Shown piece after piece: positions 50,326 through 58,529 of a stretch of 64,000 nt of DNA. The translations under genes and the position numbers were made by a program. A model generated the notes under the pieces. The model ran no database searches. It was given only the letters and a program-made list of their open reading frames with translations, and was not told the DNA's origin. Positions within the stretch are counted from its first letter, which is position 1. Each line of letters opens with the position of its first letter. The stretch spans positions 1,488,001 to 1,552,000 of the forward strand of contig OY969916.1 in NCBI GenBank assembly GCA_963704535.1, in the 5' to 3' direction. The stretch is from G963704535 sp963704535 (lineage in GTDB: Bacteria; Chloroflexota; Chloroflexia; Chloroflexales; Roseiflexaceae).

Positions 50326-52005
50326 ATGCTTCAAGCACAGCCATCCGCGAAAGAGGGCAAGCTGCATAACTTGCCGTTCTGGCGGCAGATTTGCTGGAAC
50401 TTAACCTTCGCGTTCGTGTTGCTCGTTGGAGTGGCACTGGCATTTGTGCAGGCGATGACCCTACCCCTAATACGGGCAAATGCACAGCAGCAGGTACTGA
50501 ACCAGCTTGAGTCGGTCGCTGTGCTGAAGCACAATCAGATCAACCGATGGCTCTATGAGGGCCAATATGCGCTCACACTGCTGCTTTCAAGCTCAGTTGA
50601 AAACCAGTTGCGTACGTTTGTAGCTGCCTCAACCGCTGATACCGCCGAGCAAGCACGCATCAACGCCCTCCTGGGGGAGGCGACAACATTGCAACCGGCG
50701 CGAACAGGTGCCGGTTCTCTCTTTAATGGATTGTTTCTGTACGCCCCCAATGGCCGAATTGTAGCTGCGTCGAACGAAAGGCAGATCGGCCAGGTTGTGA
50801 CGCGGCAGCCGTATTTTGCGAAGAGCTTGATCGCGGATCAGATTCAAGCGCCATACTATGCTCTCGGCACCTCCGAACTCACCGTGGTTGTGACACGGCG
50901 ACTGCTTGATAGCAACGGGCAGACGATCGGAATTCTGGGAGGAAGCCTTGATTTGACCGTGCTGGGCGCGATTATGCAGGAACGCAGCGGCCTCGGTGAT
51001 AGCGGAGAGACGTACTTGGTGAGCCTTGAAAGTCGCTATCTGCTCACGCCGAGCCGCTTCCCAGGCTACCAATCCACGAAAGCATATGACAGCGAGGGCA
51101 TTGATCGCGCGCTGCGCGGCGAGAACGGTTCGGACACCTATCTGAACTATCGCACTCCTCCAACGCAGGTATTTGGCGTGTATCACTGGGTGCCTCAGTT
51201 GCAGGCCGCCCTGCTAACCGAGATTGAGACCACCGAGGCGCTCGCCGCCGCCGATCAAGTGTGGTGGCGCAGTATTATTTTGACCCTTATTACAACGGTT
51301 GTGGCAATACTTGTTGCCATCTATAGCGCAGCGCGCGTGTCGCGGCCGATTGTCGCACTGACACAAGTTGCAGCTCAAATTACCAAGGGCGCCGTTGATG
51401 TGCGCGCCGATACTCGGCAACAGAACGAGATTGGCATGCTCGCCGCCGGGTTCAATACGATGACCGATACGCTCCAGCAGACGCTGGCTGGCCTGGAGCA
51501 ACGCGTGGCTGATCGGACATCGGCACTCCAGCAGGCGCTGACAGAGCGTGAGCAGACGCTGTTAGAGCTTAAAGAAGCGCTGCACACCCGTGATCTTCTC
51601 AGCAGGACTGTGCGCGGCTTGTCCAGCCCAGTCCTGCCGGTCCACGACGGTGTGCTGGTGATGCCGCTGATTGGCATGATTGATTCCGAGCGCGCCACGA
51701 TTCTGACGCAATCATTGCTGCAAGCCATTGAGCAGCATCGCGCGAGGACAGTTCTGCTTGATGTGACCGGCGTGCCGCTGGTTGACACACAGGTGGCTAC
51801 AGCGCTGCTTCAGGCCGCTGCTGCAACAAAATTGCTCGGCGCGCAGCCGGTGCTCGTCGGATTACGTCCCGAACTGGCGCAAACCATCATCGGGCTAGGG
51901 CTGGATCTGTCAATGCTGATCACGTACGCTGATCTCCAAAGCGGCATCGCCTATGCTTTAGGACGACAGTATAGCAGGGCAGTGGGTCGCAGGGGGCGCA
52001 ATTAG
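50326..52005 (+). CDS. Cache-HAMP-STAS membrane signalling protein (RsbR-like output)
   Basis: About 559 residues. Membrane helix NLTFAFVLLVGVALAFVQAM, a ~270-residue extracellular double-Cache domain (SLFNGLFLYAPNGRIVAAS, LTVVVTRRLLDSNGQTIGILGGSLDL), second helix SIILTLITTVVAILVAIYSA, HAMP and coiled coil, then a C-terminal STAS domain of RsbR type (VHDGVLVMPLIGMIDSERA, TVLLDVTGVPLVDTQVA). The phosphorylatable position in LDVTGVPLVDTQ appears as Thr. Start at 50326 after AAAGGG. Likely passes a periplasmic signal to a stressosome-like partner-switch. Confidence 0.9.
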   Translation: MLQAQPSAKEGKLHNLPFWRQICWNLTFAFVLLVGVALAFVQAMTLPLIRANAQQQVLNQLESVAVLKHNQINRWLYEGQYALTLLLSSSVENQLRTFVAASTADTAEQARINALLGEATTLQPARTGAGSLFNGLFLYAPNGRIVAASNERQIGQVVTRQPYFAKSLIADQIQAPYYALGTSELTVVVTRRLLDSNGQTIGILGGSLDLTVLGAIMQERSGLGDSGETYLVSLESRYLLTPSRFPGYQSTKAYDSEGIDRALRGENGSDTYLNYRTPPTQVFGVYHWVPQLQAALLTEIETTEALAAADQVWWRSIILTLITTVVAILVAIYSAARVSRPIVALTQVAAQITKGAVDVRADTRQQNEIGMLAAGFNTMTDTLQQTLAGLEQRVADRTSALQQALTEREQTLLELKEALHTRDLLSRTVRGLSSPVLPVHDGVLVMPLIGMIDSERATILTQSLLQAIEQHRARTVLLDVTGVPLVDTQVATALLQAAAATKLLGAQPVLVGLRPELAQTIIGLGLDLSMLITYADLQSGIAYALGRQYSRAVGRRGRN

Positions 52006-52060
52006 GATAATATCAATTCCCGTTAGCTGAAGATACCGTAACAGTTTAGCCGTAGGCTGG

Positions 52061-52200
52061 GACATCCTTCCCCTGGATGGATAACATTCCCCCCAGATCG
52101 AGACATTCTTCCTCCTGGATGGATAACAATACCTACACCTCACGACATCCTTCTCCCTGAATGGATAACATTCCCCGCACCCCGCGACATCCTTCCTCCT
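52061..52200. repeat. 42-bp tandem repeat array 1
   Basis: Units start at 52061, 52102, 52144 and 52186, each beginning GACATYCTTC followed by CTGGATGGATAACA and a variable tail. It ends in a flank (GGTCGGGCGAGCGAGCCGCG) nearly shared with array 2. Read on the minus strand, 42 bp equals 14 codons. The rest of the gene-free stretch 52006-52498 holds nothing recognisable apart from a TATAAT near 52450. Confidence 0.9.
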
Positions 52201-52498
52201 GGTCGGGCGAGCGAGCCGCGAGGTTCAGGCTGATCGTCTACGGCAGCCAGTGGAACGACTACGACGGCACAGTGATAAGCGCTGATGATCGCCGTGATCT
52301 CGTAGAAGCTCCACGACATGCTGTTACTCGGCTGCGTTATAGTCGGTGTGTTGTGGACCGATTGGGCTGATCATTCATGCCAATACCTGCTGACATCCGA
52401 GAGCCAGGCATCGTCTGTTCGCCCCGGCACAATCACGTGAGTTGGCGTATAATAACGCTGGCTGAATGGTCAAGAAGAGCAGCCTGCGGGAGCGCTGT

Positions 52499-52636
52499 AT
52501 GGGCTTTTTCTTTGGCTGGGATCCCAACAAGGCGCACGCTAATCTCCAGAATCATAGTGTCACCTTTGAAGAGGTCAGTACGGTCTTTGGGGATACGCTT
52601 TCACTCACAATTTATGACGCAGAACAATACAGATGA
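52499..52636 (+). pseudogene. Truncated BrnT-like toxin
   Basis: 45 residues: MGFFFGWDPNKAHANLQNHS, then VTFEEVSTVFGDTLSLTI, matching the N-terminal half of BrnT ribonuclease toxins (~90 residues), then stop after DAEQYR. The C-terminal half is missing. It overlaps the start of the following antitoxin-like gene by 23 bp, as in a toxin-antitoxin operon. Confidence 0.75.
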
Positions 52637-52832
52637 TTCCGATATGAAAGCAGAGTATGACTTCAGCAAGGGCATCCGCGGCAAGTATGCACAACGCTAT
52701 GCAGAGGGCACGAATGTCGTTGTGCTTGCACCTGATGTCGCCGCCGCATTTCCCACCTCAGAGGCGGTCAATACCGCACTCCGGGCACTGATCACCCTCG
52801 CACGCCAAACAGTGAAAACGTCGAACGAGTAA
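52614..52832 (+). CDS. Antitoxin-like small protein (MKAEYDFSKG family)
   Basis: 72 residues from ATG 52614, or 62 from ATG 52644. The body MKAEYDFSKGIRGKYAQRYAEGTNVVVLAPDVAAAFPTSEAVNTALRAL belongs to a widespread family of small proteins next to toxin genes, with a C-terminal ribbon-helix-helix-like DNA-binding region (FPTSEAVNTALRALITLAR). It follows and overlaps the truncated toxin gene. Probably a surviving orphan antitoxin. Confidence 0.75.
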   Translation: MTQNNTDDSDMKAEYDFSKGIRGKYAQRYAEGTNVVVLAPDVAAAFPTSEAVNTALRALITLARQTVKTSNE

Positions 52833-52833
52833 G

Positions 52834-53150
52834 CGCATTACGTCACAAGTTTGGATAATACTACCCGCACGTTGGGACATCCTTCCTCCTGGATGATTAA
52901 CATTTCTCGCAGATCATGACTTTCATCCTCCAGGTTGGATAATACTACCCGCACGTTGGGACATCCTTCCTCCTGGATGAATAACATTTCTCGCAGATCA
53001 GGACAGCCTCCCTCCTCGTTGAACAACATTACCTGCACTCCGCGACATCCGCCCTCCTGGATGGATAACATTCCCCCTAGGTCGAGACATCCTTCCCTCC
53101 TGGATGGATAACATTCCCCCCAGGCCGAGATAGCCTCCCTCCTGATCGGG
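52834..53150. repeat. 42-bp tandem repeat array 2 with 84-bp higher-order unit
   Basis: Unit starts at 52876, 52918, 52960, 53002, 53044, 53086 and 53129, with a partial unit before the first. Alternate units are more alike (GATAATACTACCCGCACGTTGG then TTAACATTTCTCGCAGATCA), giving an 84-bp period. It ends in a flank like that of array 1. The minus strand is open across it as 14-residue units (GCPNVRVVLSNLED type), but no ribosome site is evident. Confidence 0.9.
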
Positions 53151-53280
53151 CCAGCGAACCGCGCGGCAGCAAAGCTATTGCGTGGTACAATAGCCCTGCG
53201 TCGGCGCCTCACCCGCCGGTGCTACGCCTTCGGTCAGCAGAAGCAGGGACCATTTAAGGACCGGACGATGCCACGTATCT

Positions 53281-53352
53281 GCTTCCCTTGATGAGCTTGA
53301 TCGCGAAATCGATAAATCACTCGCACGCGAAGCAAACCCAATTAATGAATAA
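53281..53352 (+). pseudogene. C-terminal gene remnant overlapping the DUF1801 start
   Basis: Reads ASLDELDREIDKSLAREANP INE and stop. The stop overlaps the next start as TAATG, as in a coupled gene pair. Near-identical core to the remnant at 49100. The upstream part is missing or out of frame, so an intact small gene once preceded the DUF1801 gene or this tail was brought in with it. Confidence 0.55.
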
Positions 53353-53762
53353 TGAATAACCGCCCTATCGATATGAGAACTAATCAAACAGCACCCAAAA
53401 ATATCGATGAATATATTGCGGCCTTCTCAAATGATGTACAAGAGATTCTAGAAAAGATAAGGATGACGATTAGAGAAGCGGCGCCGGATGCGGAAGAAAC
53501 AATGAGTTATCAAATGCCGACCTTCACGCTGCAAGGTAAGTATTTGGTTTACTTTGCTGCTTACAAAAAGCATGTCGGATTATATCCTGCACCAATAGGG
53601 AATGAGGAATTCGAAGAGGAGTTGTCGGTTTACGCGACAGGTAAGGGCACATTGAGATTCCCATTCGATAAGCCAATTCCCTTCGACTTGATAAGCAAAA
53701 TCGTGAAGTTTAGGGTGAAGGAATATTTGGAAAGAGCAGAAGCAAAAAGGAAGAAGAAATAG
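53352..53762 (+). CDS. DUF1801/YdhG-like protein
   Basis: 136 residues. Family landmarks: IDEYIAAFSNDVQEILEKIRMTIREAAPDAEETMSYQMPTFTLQGKYLVYFAAYKKHVGLYP and GKGTLRFPFDKPIPFDLI. Members of this fold have been linked to iron handling (YdhG/frataxin-like) but the role is not settled. The gene is clearly richer in A and T than its neighbours (many AAA, GAA, ATA codons, Lys-rich tail), suggesting recent transfer. Start ATG 53352 overlaps the previous stop; an alternative is ATG 53373. Confidence 0.87.
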   Translation: MNNRPIDMRTNQTAPKNIDEYIAAFSNDVQEILEKIRMTIREAAPDAEETMSYQMPTFTLQGKYLVYFAAYKKHVGLYPAPIGNEEFEEELSVYATGKGTLRFPFDKPIPFDLISKIVKFRVKEYLERAEAKRKKK

Positions 53763-53893
53763 AGAACGCTGAATTCCAACGATGACTTCTTCTACCAGGA
53801 AAACTATCTCAAGATCAATAATACATTACTCTCAGCAGCAGAAACCGCCCAGGTGATTGTGAACAGATTTGGTTTTCGTATAAAGGGATCATC

Positions 53894-54295
53894 ATGACCA
53901 CGCACGCGAATGGATCGTTCGAAGTACAGATAAACCCGCAGGCGCAAGACCAGGCCGAAGGTTCAACGCTCGGTAGGATGTCGCTTGACAAACAATTCCA
54001 CGGCGACCTCGAAGCTACCGGGAAAGGTGAGATGCTGACCGCCGGCACGGATGTAGGCTCGGCCGTCTACGTCGCGATCGAGCGGGTCACGGGAACGCTA
54101 CAAGGCCGCAGCGGCACCTTCGTCCTGGTGCATCATGGCACCAGGACTCGTGACGACCAACAACTAACGATCACGGTTGTGCCGGATTCCGGCACAGGTC
54201 AACTGGTTGGGCTCGCCGGCACCCTGACGATCACGATCGTCGATGGAAAGCACTTGTACCAGTTCGAGTATACACTCGCATCCGATATGCGCTAA
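53894..54295 (+). CDS. DUF3224 domain protein
   Basis: 133 residues; single beta-barrel domain of the allene-oxide-cyclase-like superfamily. Landmarks: THANGSFEVQINPQAQDQA, LDKQFHGDLEATGKGEML, GTLQGRSGTFVLVHHGT, VPDSGTGQLVGLAGTLTI, YQFEYTL. Cytosolic, function unknown. No ribosome site stands out. The sequence downstream is CAACACG/TTTCACG repeat and then the TPP riboswitch. Confidence 0.87.
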   Translation: MTTHANGSFEVQINPQAQDQAEGSTLGRMSLDKQFHGDLEATGKGEMLTAGTDVGSAVYVAIERVTGTLQGRSGTFVLVHHGTRTRDDQQLTITVVPDSGTGQLVGLAGTLTITIVDGKHLYQFEYTLASDMR

Positions 54296-54317
54296 TGGAC
54301 TCGGAAACAAAAACATC

Positions 54318-54405
54318 CCGCTCTGAAACGTGAAACGTGAAACGTGAGCCGGATTCACGCAACACGCAACACGCAACACGCAACACGTTTCACGTTTCAC
54401 GCATC
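54318..54405. repeat. CGTTTCA/CAACACG inverted heptamer array
   Basis: GAAACGT units, then four CAACACG units and TTTCACG units, with partial inverted pairing. Located between DUF3224 and the riboswitch. Confidence 0.88.
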
Positions 54406-54456
54406 GTTTGACAATCCCCACCTGCCGTGGTATCGTTGCGGCGCAATAAGTACACA

Positions 54457-54598
54457 ATGCTAGGGGTGCCGGGAGAGCCCGGCTGAGATTGCGGCCCGAT
54501 CCATGCCGCTGACCCTCCGAACCTGACCTGGGTTATACCAGCGTAGGGAAGCGACAGCACGAATGGATCGCTAACCAGCCCAGGTCGGCGATCTTTTT
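54457..54598 (+). promoter_or_regulatory. TPP riboswitch with terminator expression platform
   Basis: Consensus thi-box aptamer: GGGGTGCC, GGCTGAGA, ACCCTCCGAACCTGACC, then TGGGTTATACCAGCGTAGGGAAG, ending near 54555. Next comes a GATCGC/GCGATC stem (54566-54593) followed by TTTTTT, an intrinsic terminator 24 nt before the start of thiB. High thiamine pyrophosphate should therefore stop transcription into thiB. Confidence 0.97.
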
Positions 54599-54622
54599 TG
54601 TTTCGTGCAAGGAGGTGGAAAC

Positions 54623-55750
54623 ATGCGCGGGTTTCTGATCATCACACTCCTGCTGGGCTTGCTCTTGGCGGCCTGCGGGAGTCAGGAGGCCGGCACGACG
54701 GCAGGGCAGCCAACGGCGGGTACACAGCCAGGCGGGCAAGAGGCCGCACCCTCTAGCGTCCCCACCGCCACTGGAGAGCGCCAACTGGTGCTGATGACCC
54801 ACGACAGCTTCAACGTCAGCGAGGATGTGATCAAAGCATTCGAGCAGCAGGAGGGCGCGACCGTCCAGATCCTCAAGTCCGGCGACGCCGGCATGGCACT
54901 CAGCAAGGCCATCCTGAGCAAAGACAACCCGCTGGCCGACCTATTCTTCGGCGTCGACAACACCTTTCTCAGCCGCGCGCTGGAGGCCGGCATCTTCGAG
55001 CCCTACCCGGCCCCGGCGCTGGCGAGCATCCCGGCGCAGTACAAGCTCGACTCAGGCAGCAGCCTGCTGCCGATCGACTATGGGTATGTCAGCATCAATT
55101 ATGACAAGGATTACCTGACCCAGAACAATCTCCAGCCGCCCCAGGAGCTTGAGGACCTCACGAAGCCCGAATGGAAAGGCAAGCTGGTGGTCGAGAATCC
55201 AGTTACCTCCTCGCCGGGGCTGGCCTTTTTGCTGGCGACGGTCGGCCGCTTCGGCACCGAGGGCAGCTACACCTGGCTCGACTACTGGAAGGATCTACGT
55301 GCCAATGATGTGTTGGTGGCCGAGGGCTGGGAGGATGCTTATACTGTCCAGTTCAGCGGTTCGAGCGGCAAAGGTCCGCGACCGCTGGTCGTCTCCTACG
55401 CCAGCAGCCCGCCGGTCGAGGTGTTGTTCAGCGACGGCAAGTTGACGGAGCCACCGACCGGGGTCTTGCTCGACGGCAGCTTCCTCCAGATCGAGTTCGC
55501 CGGTATTTTGAAAGGCACTAAGCAGCGCGCCCTCGCCGAGCGCTTCATCGACTTTATGCTCAGCAAACGCTTCCAGGAGGACATGCCGCTGCAAATGTTC
55601 GTCTACCCGGTGTTGCCCGACGCGGCCCTGCCCGACCTGTTCACCCAGTTCGCGCAAGTGCCCGACCAGCCGATCACGGTTCCACCGGAGCAGATTCAGC
55701 AGAACCGCACCCAGTGGCTCGACGCCTGGACCAAGACCGTTATGCGCTGA
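54623..55750 (+). CDS. thiB: Thiamine ABC transporter substrate-binding lipoprotein
   Basis: 375 residues. Lipoprotein signal with lipobox LLAACG, short linker, then a ThiB-type binding fold (LVLMTHDSFNVSEDVIKAFEQQEGATVQILKSGDAG, NPLADLFFGVDNTFLSRAL, LLPIDYGYVSINYDKDYL, LVVENPVTSSPGLAFLLATVGRFG). AAGGAGGTGG precedes ATG 54623. Controlled by the TPP riboswitch just upstream, which supports thiamine as ligand. The permease gene thiP lies ~2.8 kb downstream beyond an opposite-strand gene. Confidence 0.93.
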   Translation: MRGFLIITLLLGLLLAACGSQEAGTTAGQPTAGTQPGGQEAAPSSVPTATGERQLVLMTHDSFNVSEDVIKAFEQQEGATVQILKSGDAGMALSKAILSKDNPLADLFFGVDNTFLSRALEAGIFEPYPAPALASIPAQYKLDSGSSLLPIDYGYVSINYDKDYLTQNNLQPPQELEDLTKPEWKGKLVVENPVTSSPGLAFLLATVGRFGTEGSYTWLDYWKDLRANDVLVAEGWEDAYTVQFSGSSGKGPRPLVVSYASSPPVEVLFSDGKLTEPPTGVLLDGSFLQIEFAGILKGTKQRALAERFIDFMLSKRFQEDMPLQMFVYPVLPDAALPDLFTQFAQVPDQPITVPPEQIQQNRTQWLDAWTKTVMR

Positions 55751-55905
55751 TGACAAGATGACAAGATGACAAGATGACAAGATGACAAGATGAAGGGGTG
55801 AAAGGGTGAAAGGGTGAAGAGGAGGATGGAGGATGGAAGATGGCGCTATCTTCCATCCTCCATCCTCCATCCTCCATCCTCTATCCTCTATCCTCTATCC
55901 TCTGG
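55751..55905. repeat. Long composite octamer/heptamer array
   Basis: Five GATGACAA units, GAAAGGGT units, GGAGGAT units, then the complementary CATCCTC and TATCCTC units. It begins right at the thiB stop and ends right at the PhoX stop. Confidence 0.92.
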
Positions 55906-55906
55906 C

Positions 55907-57985
55907 TTACGAACCTGGCACGCGTAGCAGCACCAACTGCCCGCCCTCCAGCTTGCGGATGTAGCCCTCGGCCTGCACCTGCTCAACCCACAGCGAGTGG
56001 GCCTGGATGTTGACCAGCCAGGTGCCGGGGCCGAAGACCGACGAGGCGTCGACAATGCCGCTCGACTCCCAACTGCCGGCCCTGGCCTTCGGGTCGAGGC
56101 TCTGATCGACCTCGGCGACCACCGTCATCTGGCCGCTACGCAGGTCGTAGCGCCAGATCCGCGCGCTCGGGCCGGCGCCGGGGTCGTAGTTGTTGTGGCC
56201 GCCGGGGTCCTCTTGGATCATCAGGCTCCCGGTCGTGCTAACGTCCAGGTTGTCGGGGTTGTGCAGGGCGCCCTGGTTGTTGTAGCCCGCAGCATCGGCA
56301 TCGATCAGGATCTGGAAGCTATCAACGACCAGCGGGTCGAGATCATTCAAGGTCAGCTTGAAGATCCGACCGTTCGGGTATGGGCCTCTGGTCGTGCTGG
56401 AGCCGCGCACCAGCCGACCGGTGGCCGCGTCGGCGACCGCCCGCGGCTCGCCGGTGTCGGCCAGGTAGATCACGCGCGGGTTATTCTTGTCGTAGGCAAT
56501 ATCCTCGGTGCGAATGAACTGGAAGGCATTGTTGGCGTTCGACCAGTTCTCCAGGTCCTCTTGGGAGCCAAGCGCGATCTCGCGCGGGACCGGGATAAAG
56601 CGCCCTCTGGTATCAATTCCCATGGCCATATCGCCGTAGTCGTTGATCGCGGCATTGTCGCTCACGAAGGCGTACAGCTCGCCCTTGTCCTCAAGGAGAT
56701 CCTGCCCGGTTGTGGCCAGGTACATGTAGAGCTGTGCCGAAGGGGCGGTGAAGGTGTCGTCGGTCGTGAGCGCCACGACATTGAGGTAACCGCTGGGCAG
56801 CACAATAACATTCTCATGATTCATGCGACCCATACCGGCGATCACGTACTGTTGGTTCGTCACAGTGTCCACCGCAACCGCTAGCCCAGCCTGCCGGGAC
56901 ACGTCGCCCGCCGGCCACGCCGGCGCGGGCGGCGCCGCGACCCGGTCGCTGGACTCCTCGCCAGTGAAGTAGATCGGGTGCTGGAAGGCTGTCGCAGTGG
57001 ACAGGTAGCCAGAGCAGAAGCGCACGTAGTTTTGCTCGCTCTTCCAGACCAGTTCGCCGGTGAAGACGCTGGCCGACTTCTGGCTCAGTTTCAGCCGCGA
57101 GATCTCGGCGTTGCGGTAGTCGGCCGCCGCGCCGGGCTGGCCGATCGCCGGGAATGGCACGGTCGAGGTCTCGTGGTTGGAGAAGACATCGACGATACCG
57201 AAGCCATGCGACACCAGCCCTAGCCCATCGGGGAGCAACTCGTAGCGGTAGCCATTGGGCAGCCGGTCGCCGGTCGAGATGATCGGGTAGACCAGCCCAT
57301 TGCCACTCGCCTTCAGCATCGCCGGCGTGGCGGTGTGGAACACCTGCTGCTCGGCGCCCAGGCGGCCCAGCAATACTTTGTACGGGTTGGGGTTGTTCGG
57401 GTGGTACTCAAAGCGCGCCCGCTGGAACCACTGGGTCAGCACCTCGATGCCGGCGTTGTTCTCCATCTGCGCCTGTGAGATCGGGTAACCGAACAGCGCC
57501 AGGCTTTCCTGGAAGCTCTTGCCGCCCCGCCCATCGAACTCCAGGCCGTTGTTGCGCCAGTAGTCCAGGAACTGCGGCGCGATCGCCTGGCCGGTCTCGG
57601 AAAAATAATTCGGCGCCGATGGGTTGGCCTTGGGGAAGGTGTTCCAGTCGCGGCCCTGGCGGGCGAGCGCCTCGACGCCGAGCAAACCCAGCAGCACCTC
57701 GTAGACCGTGCCCCGGTTCTCCGGGTGGAACTCGTATCGCTGGCGCTCCAGGTACTGCACCGTGTAGATATTGCCGTCGCCGGTGTTTAGCTCGCCGACC
57801 TCGTTACTGAGAGGGAAACCGAACACCGGCAGCCCGCCGTGCCGCTCCCAGAAGACCCGAAAGCTGCCCTTAAGCGAGAAGCCAGTCTCCGGGAAACGCC
57901 GCTCGCCGCCTTGCTGCGCCGATACGGGCAGCGCCGTAACAATCGCCAGCAGCAGGGCCATCACGACCGAGGCGATAGTCTTCAT
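55907..57985 (-). CDS. Secreted PhoX/DUF839-like protein with N-terminal repeat domain
   Basis: 692 residues. Signal peptide MKTIASVVMALLLAIVTALPVSAQ. Residues ~30-215 hold two or three copies of a domain with FPETGFSLKGSFRVFWERHGGLPVFGFPLS and QYLERQRYEFHPENRGT units that I know mainly from Chloroflexota surface proteins. The rest is DUF839/PhoX-like beta-propeller (GDVSRQAGLAVAVDTVTNQQYVIAGMGRMNHEN, MIQEDPGGHNNYDPG). Possibly a phosphatase, though the metal ligands of PhoX cannot be assigned with certainty. It sits between thiB and thiP on the other strand. Confidence 0.82.
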   Translation of the reverse strand: MKTIASVVMALLLAIVTALPVSAQQGGERRFPETGFSLKGSFRVFWERHGGLPVFGFPLSNEVGELNTGDGNIYTVQYLERQRYEFHPENRGTVYEVLLGLLGVEALARQGRDWNTFPKANPSAPNYFSETGQAIAPQFLDYWRNNGLEFDGRGGKSFQESLALFGYPISQAQMENNAGIEVLTQWFQRARFEYHPNNPNPYKVLLGRLGAEQQVFHTATPAMLKASGNGLVYPIISTGDRLPNGYRYELLPDGLGLVSHGFGIVDVFSNHETSTVPFPAIGQPGAAADYRNAEISRLKLSQKSASVFTGELVWKSEQNYVRFCSGYLSTATAFQHPIYFTGEESSDRVAAPPAPAWPAGDVSRQAGLAVAVDTVTNQQYVIAGMGRMNHENVIVLPSGYLNVVALTTDDTFTAPSAQLYMYLATTGQDLLEDKGELYAFVSDNAAINDYGDMAMGIDTRGRFIPVPREIALGSQEDLENWSNANNAFQFIRTEDIAYDKNNPRVIYLADTGEPRAVADAATGRLVRGSSTTRGPYPNGRIFKLTLNDLDPLVVDSFQILIDADAAGYNNQGALHNPDNLDVSTTGSLMIQEDPGGHNNYDPGAGPSARIWRYDLRSGQMTVVAEVDQSLDPKARAGSWESSGIVDASSVFGPGTWLVNIQAHSLWVEQVQAEGYIRKLEGGQLVLLRVPGS

Positions 57986-58339
57986 GGGCCATACCTCCTT
58001 TATGATTCCAGATCCGCATCAACTGCGATTGAAGGACTTCCATCCTCCCTTCCACCCCACAGCACAGCCTGCCCCCATCCGCCGTAAGGCGCCAGAAGAT
58101 GTTGTAACCTCCTTCTTTCTTGAGGTACACGTTCAAACGCTATTGTACATGATTACCAAGGCTGGATTGCTGTTGCCAAGATGAGAAGGGGCTGAAACGG
58201 GCGACATTGGCTGAAGCGCAGGTATAACAGCGTGAATATCCTGCATAGCGCGGGCACAGCAAGAGTAGTGCCACCACCACAGCACTAGGCCTATGCTATA
58301 CTGGCCGACTGGGAAGCCTGTGTACCGATCGGTCGACCT

Positions 58340-58512
58340 GAGAAACTGTCTGAAAAGGGGAGTTTGAGAGGGCCGCCCCTCAAGAACCCCCTTTCCACCA
58401 CCGACTACGAGCAACCTGAGAAGCTGTCTGAAAAGGGGGAGTTTGAGGGGGCCTCCCCTCAAGAACCCCCTTTCCACCACCGACTACAAGCGACGAAACA
58501 ACCTTTTCTGGG
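58340..58512. mobile_element. Type A MITE-like elements, copies 14 and 15 in tandem
   Basis: Two adjacent copies, each GARAARCTGTCTGAAAAGGGG then GGAGTTTGAG...CCCCTCAAGAACCCCCTTTCCACCACCGACTAC. They end 17 bp before the thiP start. The rest of the gap 57986-58339 contains nothing recognisable. Confidence 0.87.
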
Positions 58513-58529
58513 GCGAGAGATCCAAAGGC

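Noticed and set aside
52161..52370. Plus-strand 69-residue open frame
   Set aside because: Starts inside a 42-bp repeat unit and shows no family features.
52061..53150. CRISPR array
   Set aside because: 42-bp units abut directly with no spacers, diverge gradually, and no cas gene is near.
58133..58480. Minus-strand open frame over tandem type A elements
   Set aside because: It consists almost wholly of element sequence (EGRPSQTPLFRQ-type residues seen at every copy).
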